A stretch of 13,363 nucleotides of DNA from an uncultured bacterium (GTDB lineage: Bacteria; Cyanobacteriota; Vampirovibrionia; Gastranaerophilales; Gastranaerophilaceae). Both the position numbers and the translations under genes were made by a program. The DNA is taken from positions 1-13,363 of the forward strand of contig USHE01000031.1 of the NCBI GenBank assembly GCA_900554385.1, in the 5' to 3' direction. Of this stretch, positions 6,444 through 11,608 are shown in pieces. Position 1 is the stretch's first letter; each line of letters opens with the position of its first letter. The notes under the pieces are model-generated. The model made no database searches. It was not told where the DNA came from and saw nothing but the letters and a program-made list of their open reading frames with translations.

Positions 6444-7530
6444 ATGGAAACAGAATTGAAACAGTTATTGAATAGTTTAAATCCGCGGATAAAAAGTGCA
6501 AAGGAGTGTCTTTGACTACGCTTCGTTGGATAACCGCTTAGATGTTCTTGAGCAGGAAATGCAATCTCCTGATATTTGGTCTGATAAGGATAAAGTTTCC
6601 AAGCTCGGGGCAGAGATAAAGGAATTAAAGGAGAATAAATCCCTGATTGAAAGATGGCAGGGACAGCTTGATGATGCAGCTGTTTCTCTGGAAATTTCAG
6701 ATTCTGATTTGATAAATGAGAGTTATAATTCTCTTATTCAAATAGAGAAAGAACTTGATAAGTTTGAAATTCGTTTGATGCTGAGCGGGGAATATGATGA
6801 AGCCGACGCTATTTTAACGATAAATGCGGGTGCCGGCGGAACTGATGCTCAGGATTGGGCAAGTATGCTTTTGAGGATGTATATGCGCTGGGCAGAGTCT
6901 AAGGGCTGGCATGTTGATTTGTTAGATAAGCTTGACGGTGACGAGGCAGGGATTAAATCGGCAACTATAAAATTAACCGGTAAATTTGCGTTTGGCTATT
7001 CTAAGGCTGAAAAAGGAGTTCACAGACTCGTAAGAATTTCTCCGTTTAATGAGATCGGAAAACGTAAGACAAGTTTTGCGTCGTTAGTAGTTTCGCCGAT
7101 AATTGCAGATTTTGAAAAATCCATAACAATCCCACCCGAAGATTTGGAAATTGATACAATGCGTTCAGGCGGAGCCGGCGGTCAGAATGTTAATAAGGTT
7201 GAAACAGCTGTTAGAATTTTGCATAAACCGACGGGTATTGTCGTAAAATGCCAGCAGGAGCGTTCTCAACTTCAAAACAAAGAAAACGCAATGCAAATTC
7301 TTGCGTCAAAACTTCTTGCAATACGTCAGGCAGTACACGAAAAGAAACTTGCGGAACTTAAAGGTGAAAATGTTGATATAAATTTTGGATCCCAAATTCG
7401 TTCTTATGTCTTTCACCCGTATAAAATGGTAAAAGATCACCGCACAGGCTTTGAAGTGGGTAATGTTGATTCTGTAATGGACGGTGATTTAGATGGTTTT
7501 GTGGAAGCATATTTGAAGCAGATTGCTTAA
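6444..7530 (+). CDS. prfB: Peptide chain release factor 2 with programmed +1 frameshift
   Basis: RF2 ends translation at UGA and UAA by triggering peptide release on the ribosome. The gene must be read in two parts. Frame one runs from ATG 6444 for 23 codons (METELKQLLNSLNPRIKSAKECL) to an in-frame TGA at 6513-6515. At CTT TGA C the ribosome slips +1, skipping T6513, and continues GAC TAC GCT (DYASLDNRL) to TAA 7528-7530. The product is 361 residues, close to the 365 of E. coli. The slip site has the classical parts: AAGGAG (6501-6506), a three-base gap, CTT, TGA, C. RF2 marks are SPF at about 199-201 (stop-codon reading) and GGQ at about 245-247 (peptide release). A GTG at 6496 would give an apparently intact frame but lacks the N terminus and is not the real start. 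Low RF2 slows reading of the TGA and raises the slip, giving autoregulation. The stop overlaps that of the convergent XRE gene in TTAA. Confidence 0.95.
6501..6516 (+). promoter_or_regulatory. RF2 autoregulatory frameshift site
   Basis: AAGGAG TGT CTT TGA C: an internal Shine-Dalgarno-like sequence three bases upstream of the slippery CTT, followed by the in-frame TGA and C. The arrangement and spacing match the well-known bacterial prfB recoding site, in which the internal SD pairing pushes the ribosome one base forward. Confidence 0.93.
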
Positions 7531-7739
7531 TCAAAATCAAAGAGGTCTTTTGGATGTACGTGTAGAGTGTCTGCAATTGTTTTTACTTTAGAAACAGTAA
7601 GGTCAGTTTTTGCTATTTCAATAAGGCTTATCATAGAACGGGAGATTTTTTCGGAGGCAAGGTCATCTTGAGTCAGCCCTTTTGCTTTGCGTAATTTTTT
7701 TAAGTTTTTTGCAAATTTTTGTAAATAAACCTTGTCCAT
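7527..7739 (-). CDS. Small XRE-family HTH transcriptional regulator
   Basis: A 70-residue protein that is essentially one helix-turn-helix domain of the Cro/C1 (XRE) type: FAKNLKKLRKAKGLTQDDLASEKISRSMISLIEIAKTDLTVSKVKTIADTLHV, ending in PKDLFDFD. The pattern LR..KGLTQ..LA....S...IS.IE is diagnostic of the family. I start it at the ATG at 7739 (MDKVYLQ); a longer reading from 7814 would run into the coding start of the divergent gene and adds an unrelated hydrophobic stretch. No clear Shine-Dalgarno is seen. It is divergent from the prepilin-like gene across 66 bases that contain two dyads, so it probably represses that gene, itself, or both. Its stop TAA (complement of 7527-7529) overlaps the prfB stop in the convergent TTAA. 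Such stand-alone XRE proteins often act as dimeric repressors. Confidence 0.85.
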   Translation of the reverse strand: MDKVYLQKFAKNLKKLRKAKGLTQDDLASEKISRSMISLIEIAKTDLTVSKVKTIADTLHVHPKDLFDFD

Positions 7740-7760
7740 TTTTAAATTGTTAGCTATACT
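7732..7760 (+). promoter_or_regulatory. Promoter of the prepilin-like gene
   Basis: TTGTCC (7732-7737), 17-base spacer, TATACT (7755-7760). The -35 box overlaps the start codon of the divergent XRE gene and the -10 box lies inside the first dyad, so protein bound there would block it. The expected start is near 7767, giving a leader of about 39 bases with AAGGAG (7795-7800) before the ATG at 7806. Confidence 0.5.
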
Positions 7761-7791
7761 AGCAAATAATACAACTAGTGACACTAGCAAA
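7751..7791. promoter_or_regulatory. Two operator-like dyads between the XRE and prepilin genes
   Basis: GCTA-TAC-TAGC (7753-7763) and CTAGTG-A-CACTAG (7775-7787) are perfect inverted repeats centred at 7758 and 7781, 23 bases apart, about two helical turns. The 9-mer ACTAGCAAA also recurs directly at 7758-7766 and 7783-7791. The first dyad lies on the -10 box of the prepilin promoter. They are good candidates for the binding sites of the divergent XRE protein; that link is inference. Confidence 0.55.
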
Positions 7792-7805
7792 AATAAGGAG
7801 AATTT

Positions 7806-8519
7806 ATGAAACATAAGGCTTTTACACTTGCAGAGGTTTTAATAACTCTTGGCATAATAGGGGTTGTTGCATCAATGACACTTCCAACACTTGTAGGGAA
7901 GTACAAAAAAGTACAAACAATATCTCAATTAAAGAAAACATATACAGTCTTGAATCAGGCATTCCGACATTCTGAAGCTGATAATGAATCTTCATTGTAC
8001 TGGAATGTTGATAACGGTATAGATTATTATTTTAATACATACTGGAAACCGTATTTAAATATAATTTCTTTTTGTAAAGGTTCCAGAGGTAATAAAGCAT
8101 GCTCTTATGATTCCGGTACTCCGTGGAGACGCGCAAATGGCAAATAGGATTCTTATCTTGTTCTTGATGATGCCAATCGTATGCCTTTTATTTTGTCGGA
8201 CGGTACCTTTGTAAGTATTCTTATCAAGTCAGGTTATGGTTCAGGTGAAGGTGTGGAAAATTCAGATGGAGAAATGGAATTTCCGGGCGGGAAGGATAAT
8301 AGAATTATTGTTGATTTAAACGCCTCAGGACGTCCTAATCAATTTGGTAAAGATGTTTTCTTATTTATACGAATATCTGGAAAAGGAATCTTGCCTTACG
8401 GATATAATCTGGAACATAATGAGATTGATGATAACTGTTCATCAAACGGCAGTGGTTTCATGTGCGCGGCAAAGTTAATTCGCGATGGGTGGAATATGAA
8501 AGATGATTACCCATGGTAA
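7806..8519 (+). pseudogene. Type IV prepilin-like (T2SS pseudopilin-like) protein interrupted by an in-frame TAG
   Basis: The protein begins MKHKAFTLAEVLITLGIIGVVASMTLPTL: a short basic leader, the prepilin peptidase site before Phe6 with Glu at mature position 5, and a hydrophobic helix. This is the class III signal of type IV pilins and type II secretion pseudopilins. The globular part contains KKTYTVLNQAF, cysteines, and near the end FGKDVFLF and CAAKLIRDGWNMKDDYPW. A TAG at 8145-8147 (after RANGK) stops the frame at 113 residues, yet the same frame continues as DSYLVLDDANRMPFILSDGTFV to TAA at 8519, for a total of 236 amino acids plus the amber codon. The only later start, ATG 8181, has no ribosome binding site. 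The 5' end has a good AAGGAG. The gene is probably a nonsense-mutated pilin-like gene, or one expressed by amber readthrough; the N-terminal product alone would lack the conserved C-terminal part. Confidence 0.75.
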
Positions 8520-8520
8520 A

Positions 8521-9150
8521 TCAGAGTATTTCTCCGTGTAAATCCGTACCGCCTGTTTTGATAAGTCCGTATTTATCGGCAATTTTTTCGATATGATTTG
8601 CGGTTGTAAATTTTATTATTCCTCGATGTCTTTTATACGGATAGTAAACCTCTATACCGTCCAGTCCGTAGGTAATAAGTTTTTTTATAAATCGTTCGTG
8701 GTTAATTGCCCAACAGCACGCAGGATGGGCAAGAACAGCTATCCCGCCAGCATTATGGATTGCTGTAATTAATTTTTTTAGGTTACGTTTTGAAAATATT
8801 CTAATGATATCCCATTCGGTTTCCCGTTTAGATTTCGCACAAAAAGATTGTAATTCCGCATTGTGTACATCTATCCCGTAACCCAGAAGATGTAAAAATA
8901 CATATCCGCACCAAACGTCAAATTCAACTGCCGGAATTACAAATTCCGGCACCTTATTTTCAAGGTAACCGTTAAGCGTGTTGTGGTCTGAAATTGCTAT
9001 ATATTTATAGTTTTTTTCGCCTGCCTGTTTTATTAAATCGCAAAAATCTCCGCTTCCGTCAGAATAAGTCGAATGTATGTGTAAATTTACACGATTTTCT
9101 CTATAATCTTCTTTTGTTAAATTTTTAATTATTTCTTTGTAATCAGTCAT
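8521..9150 (-). CDS. PHP-domain metal-dependent phosphoesterase
   Basis: A 209-residue protein of the PHP (polymerase and histidinol phosphatase) superfamily, close to the COG0613 type that includes RNase AM/YciV-like enzymes. The metal-binding motifs appear in the correct order: HIHSTYSDGSG (His24, His26, Asp31), SDHNT (Asp55, His56), a conserved Glu76 in PAVEFD, HLLGYG, AHPA (His142) and GTDLHG (Asp203, His205). It should hydrolyse phosphate esters using two or three metal ions in the cytoplasm; the substrate is not readable from sequence. It is shorter than the roughly 280-residue RNase AM. I start it at the ATG at 9150; a TTG at 9198 would add a low-complexity tail. There is no strong Shine-Dalgarno. 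The stop TGA lies one base from the stop of the convergent prepilin-like gene. It is divergent from the membrane protein gene at 9236. Confidence 0.85.
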   Translation of the reverse strand: MTDYKEIIKNLTKEDYRENRVNLHIHSTYSDGSGDFCDLIKQAGEKNYKYIAISDHNTLNGYLENKVPEFVIPAVEFDVWCGYVFLHLLGYGIDVHNAELQSFCAKSKRETEWDIIRIFSKRNLKKLITAIHNAGGIAVLAHPACCWAINHERFIKKLITYGLDGIEVYYPYKRHRGIIKFTTANHIEKIADKYGLIKTGGTDLHGEIL

Positions 9151-9167
9151 TGTTTTTTTAATCTTAT

Positions 9168-9195
9168 TTGTAATAAAATTATTATACAATAAAAT
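9168..9195 (+). promoter_or_regulatory. Promoter for the membrane protein, zinc ribbon and rph unit
   Basis: TTGTAA (9168-9173), 16-base spacer, TAAAAT (9190-9195). The expected start is near 9202, followed by AAGGAG (9225-9230) five bases before the ATG at 9236. Genes 9236, 10213 and 10441 follow without terminators. Confidence 0.45.
9181..9186 (-). promoter_or_regulatory. -10 box for the PHP gene
   Basis: On the minus strand this reads TATAAT, 30 bases upstream of the ATG at 9150, giving an expected leader of about 24 bases. No good -35 box is visible. It overlaps the spacer of the divergent promoter for the gene at 9236, so the two may compete for polymerase. Confidence 0.4.
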
Positions 9196-9235
9196 CAAAA
9201 ATCATCCGAAAGTTAATTATGGATAAGGAGAGAAT

Positions 9236-10210
9236 ATGCCAAAATCAAAAATTGAAAACAGCATTTTAAAAATACTGCTTGAAGGTGTAAAAATATATTG
9301 TACGAATTTTTTACAATTCACTGGATATATGGCGTTTCCGGTTCTAGGACAGCTTTTGGGTATGGGATTGATCTTTGGACTTGCGGGGGTGTATACGGCT
9401 AATTTACCGGTATTGATAGAAAAATCTCCTGCATTTAATAATTTCACCACAATCGTTGTCTGTGTAATTCTAATTACAGTACCGGGGATGATAATTTTTT
9501 TGAAAGCTTTTTGGGATTATCTGGTTGCTTACGGAGCTTTAAATTCTATGGCTGATAGTGCTATGAATACTGGAAAAGTGTATGATTTTCCTGCCCATAA
9601 TGCAGTTATTACACAAAAAACTTTTAAATTTGTTGCGTTGTGGTTTATTGTAGGTTTGTTGAGTGTTCTTGCTCTTAACCCGTTTTTTATAATTATTGCG
9701 GCTGTGTTTTTTATTTATTTTATCCTTGTATTTCAAGTTTTTACCTTTGAGGAGGATGTTTCCGTAATAGGCTGTTTTAAAAGAAGTTTACAGATAATAA
9801 AAGGAAATTTCGCAAGAACATTTATACTAATGTGTATAATCGGTCTATTTACCCACTATCTTTTTGTCGAAGGTTTTTCTGTCTTTTTTGATTTAACTAA
9901 AGTCACTGAATTTCTGACAAAGCCTTTTGAAAATTGGGCAATGACAAATCTTCCGCTTGATGGCTTTAACAACTGGCTTCTTAACCTTAATCCACGGGCA
10001 GAAATTTTGACACCGACAAAGGTTGCGCAGATTTTGATTTATCAAATAGCCTTTTTTATAGTTACGGGGTTTACCTTGCCTTTCAGAAGTATTTGCTGGA
10101 CGTTGTGGTATAAGGCATTGGGTAATTCTTCTGAGAAAACAGACAGAAAAACAGTGGTAAAAAAGCTTGATAAAAATATTTTAAAACGTGCAAAGAAAAA
10201 AGAAGATTAA
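9236..10210 (+). CDS. Polytopic membrane protein of unknown function
   Basis: A 324-residue integral membrane protein. Hydrophobic stretches lie at about 26-52, 70-98, 131-168 (probably two spans), 194-218 and 263-283, so roughly six membrane passes. The soluble C-terminal tail (about 296-324) is strongly basic and ends KRAKKKED. The segment VFQVFTFEEDVSVIGCFKRSLQIIKGNFARTFIL (about 166-198) resembles the repeated G.F.RS...KGNF pattern of DUF975 or glycerophosphodiester-phosphodiesterase-membrane-domain-like proteins, but I cannot assign a family with confidence. There is no catalytic motif. A strong AAGGAG sits five bases upstream of the ATG. It is followed after two bases by the zinc-ribbon gene and then by rph, and the tight spacing suggests one operon; a functional link with RNase PH is not evident. 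Confidence 0.8.
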   Translation: MPKSKIENSILKILLEGVKIYCTNFLQFTGYMAFPVLGQLLGMGLIFGLAGVYTANLPVLIEKSPAFNNFTTIVVCVILITVPGMIIFLKAFWDYLVAYGALNSMADSAMNTGKVYDFPAHNAVITQKTFKFVALWFIVGLLSVLALNPFFIIIAAVFFIYFILVFQVFTFEEDVSVIGCFKRSLQIIKGNFARTFILMCIIGLFTHYLFVEGFSVFFDLTKVTEFLTKPFENWAMTNLPLDGFNNWLLNLNPRAEILTPTKVAQILIYQIAFFIVTGFTLPFRSICWTLWYKALGNSSEKTDRKTVVKKLDKNILKRAKKKED

Positions 10211-10212
10211 TA

Positions 10213-10437
10213 ATGTTTATTTGTAAGTTTTGTAAATCTAAAGATAAGTTTGAATTAATGTTTTCACCTGAATATAAAGGTGCAAGACATTTTGAGCAGA
10301 GATATAACAGTAAAAACGAAATAGAAATTTCTGTTGACGGATATACCTTTGTGCCGGATTTACAATTTATGAACGAGCATGCTGTTTGTAAGTATTGTGG
10401 ACAAATTTATATGTGGGATTACGATTATAAAGGATAA
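10213..10437 (+). CDS. Small zinc-ribbon protein
   Basis: A 74-residue cytoplasmic protein with two CxxC pairs, CKFC (4-7) and CKYC (about 59-62), the classical layout of a single four-cysteine zinc ribbon. Between them is an acidic and aromatic region (FSPEYKGARHFEQRYNSKNEIEISVDGYTFVPDLQF). I do not recognise the family. The ATG lies two bases after the stop of the membrane-protein gene and there is no strong ribosome binding site, so translation is probably coupled to the upstream gene. The last codons (TAT AAA GGA TAA) supply the AAAGGA ribosome binding site for rph, which starts three bases later. Nucleic-acid or protein binding is the usual role of such ribbons. Confidence 0.72.
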   Translation: MFICKFCKSKDKFELMFSPEYKGARHFEQRYNSKNEIEISVDGYTFVPDLQFMNEHAVCKYCGQIYMWDYDYKG

Positions 10438-10440
10438 ATT

Positions 10441-11142
10441 ATGAGAACAGACAGAAAAAACGACGAATTAAGACCTATTAAATTTACAAAAGATTTTACC
10501 AAAAATGCTCTCGGTTCGGTTTTGGTAGAATTTGGTGATACTCGAGTAATAACAACAGCTTCGGTTGAGCAGGGAAAACCAAAATGGATGGATAAAGATG
10601 ATGCTCGCGGGTGGCTGACTGCAGAATATTCTCTCCTTCCGTCGTCAACAAATACACGCTGTCAGAGAGAAAGAACTAAAATTTCCGGAAGAACTCAGGA
10701 AATTCAAAGGCTTATTGGGAGAAGCCTCAGAGCTTGTGTTGATTTGGAAAAAATGACTGATTTAACAATTACTATAGATGCAGATGTCATTCAGGCTGAC
10801 GGCGGGACTCGTACGGCGAGTATATGCGGGGGATTTCTTGCCTTAAAAATTGCTGTTGAAAAACTGCTTGCTCAGGGTGTCTTAAAAGAAAATCCGATAA
10901 TAGAACCTGTAGCGGCTATTTCAGCAGGGATTATTGATGGCGAGGTAAGACTTGATTTGTGTTATGAAGAAGATTCGCATGCTCAGGTTGACAGTAACAT
11001 TGTTCTTACAAAAAGCGGTAAGATTATAGAATTTCAAACTACTGCAGAGGGTGAACCTTATTGTTATGAGCAAATGCTGGAGATTTTTAATACAGCAAGA
11101 AATGGTATAAATAAAATTGTTGAAATGTATGAGAATGTTTAG
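10441..11142 (+). CDS. rph: Ribonuclease PH
   Basis: RNase PH is a phosphate-dependent 3'-to-5' exoribonuclease that trims the 3' ends of tRNA precursors, working as a hexameric ring. The 233 residues match the family closely. Visible marks are the N-terminal RTDRKNDELRPI; GWLTAEYSLLPSST (57-70); SGRTQEIQRLIGRSLRA (82-98), with the phosphate-binding arginine; DADVIQADGGTRTASI (113-128); and GIIDGEVRLDLCYEED (163-178), where Asp172 and Asp178 have the spacing of the catalytic Asp178/Asp184 in E. coli. The length is only slightly below the usual 238-240, and the ATG is well placed after AAAGGA (10429-10434). It is the last gene of the tight run starting at 9236. A promoter for the next gene lies inside its 3' end. 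The stop is TAG. Confidence 0.96.
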   Translation: MRTDRKNDELRPIKFTKDFTKNALGSVLVEFGDTRVITTASVEQGKPKWMDKDDARGWLTAEYSLLPSSTNTRCQRERTKISGRTQEIQRLIGRSLRACVDLEKMTDLTITIDADVIQADGGTRTASICGGFLALKIAVEKLLAQGVLKENPIIEPVAAISAGIIDGEVRLDLCYEEDSHAQVDSNIVLTKSGKIIEFQTTAEGEPYCYEQMLEIFNTARNGINKIVEMYENV

Positions 11143-11148
11143 TATAAT
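11120..11148 (+). promoter_or_regulatory. Near-consensus promoter within the 3' end of rph
   Basis: TTGAAA (11120-11125), exactly 17 bases, TATAAT (11143-11148). The boxes are 5/6 and 6/6 to consensus. It is among the strongest promoters in the window and should start transcription near 11155, ahead of AAAGGAG and the ATG at 11176. The small secreted protein is therefore expected to be made at high level and independently of rph. Confidence 0.7.
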
Positions 11149-11175
11149 CTTTTTATTACAGAAAGGAGTTCAGAT

Positions 11176-11487
11176 ATGAAAAAAACATTAATTGCGTTAA
11201 TGGCATTGTCTATGTTGTCAATAGGAGTTGCACAGGCAGCGGAAAAACGTCCTGTTTCTAACTTCTTAAACCAATTGGAAGCAAAGGAAGAAGCTGCTTA
11301 TAAGAAAATTGAGGCTGATAAAAAAGCTGCAGAAGCTCGCAAAAAAGAAAGAGCCGAACAACAGAAAGCTCAGCAGGAAGCTTGGGAAAAACAAAAGAAA
11401 GAAGCTCAGGCTAGACGCGATGCAAGACAGCAAAAATATGAAACTAAAAAACAACAGTGGAAAGATTTGTTAGAAGTTGAAAAATAG
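11176..11487 (+). CDS. Small secreted coiled-coil protein
   Basis: The protein has 103 residues. MKKTLIALMALSMLSIGVAQA is a textbook Sec signal peptide with an Ala-X-Ala cleavage site after residue 21. The mature part (about 82 residues) is almost entirely charged helix: repeated AEARKKERAEQQKAQQEAWEKQ patterns rich in Lys, Glu, Gln and Ala, with no cysteine and no hydrophobic span, ending KKQQWKDLLEVEK. This is probably a long amphipathic helix or coiled coil in the periplasm or outside the cell, comparable in style to Lpp/Skp/TolA-type helical proteins, but I cannot name a family. There is no lipobox. It has its own near-consensus promoter, the AAGGAG ribosome binding site and a strong terminator, so it is a compact single-gene unit. 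An abundant structural or chaperone-like role is only a guess. Confidence 0.85.
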   Translation: MKKTLIALMALSMLSIGVAQAAEKRPVSNFLNQLEAKEEAAYKKIEADKKAAEARKKERAEQQKAQQEAWEKQKKEAQARRDARQQKYETKKQQWKDLLEVEK

Positions 11488-11493
11488 TTTATT

Positions 11494-11521
11494 AAAATCG
11501 GCGTCAATGGCGCCGATTTTT
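11494..11521 (+). terminator. Intrinsic terminator after the coiled-coil gene
   Basis: AAAATCGGCG (11494-11503) pairs with CGCCGATTTT (11511-11520) around a 7-base loop, and the T-run ends at 11521. The stem is a perfect 10 base pairs with a GC-rich upper half, a very good rho-independent terminator. Confidence 0.88.
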
Positions 11522-11527
11522 ACTTAG

Positions 11528-11541
11528 TATACACTTGTATA
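11528..11541. promoter_or_regulatory. Dyad upstream of the ilvB promoter
   Basis: TATACA-CT-TGTATA is a perfect 6-2-6 inverted repeat about 61 bases before the expected ilvB transcript start, a common position for an activator. The sequence is AT-rich, so it may be chance. Confidence 0.25.
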
Positions 11542-11560
11542 TAAGCCCCCGATTTTTTGC

Positions 11561-11589
11561 TTGAATATAGCTTGTCCCTGTGGTAAAAT
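11561..11589 (+). promoter_or_regulatory. Promoter of ilvB
   Basis: TTGAAT (11561-11566), exactly 17 bases, TAAAAT (11584-11589). The expected start near 11596 leaves a leader of only about 13 bases, containing AGGAGAG just before the ATG at 11609. There is no room for a leader-peptide attenuator or T-box. Confidence 0.6.
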
Positions 11590-11608
11590 CCGATAGACAG
11601 GAGAGTAA

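Noticed and set aside
6496..6512. GTG start giving an unbroken prfB frame
   Set aside because: It lacks the RF2 N terminus and ignores the classical CTT TGA C frameshift site; the ATG at 6444 plus +1 slip gives the expected length.
7740..7814. N-terminal extension of the XRE gene starting at 7814
   Set aside because: It would overlap the prepilin start on the other strand and adds a hydrophobic stretch unrelated to the HTH domain; ATG 7739 gives a normal-sized protein.
5705..8147. Alternative genetic code with TAA or TAG as sense codons
   Set aside because: TAA and TAG terminate nearly all the other genes here at the expected family lengths, including glyS, rph and ilvB.
9151..9198. TTG start for the PHP gene
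   Set aside because: The added 16 residues are low-complexity translation of AT-rich promoter DNA, and they span the TATAAT likely to drive the gene.
11266..11454. Phe/Ser-rich frame on the minus strand
   Set aside because: It is the antisense reading of the Lys/Glu/Gln-rich coiled-coil gene and has no independent support.
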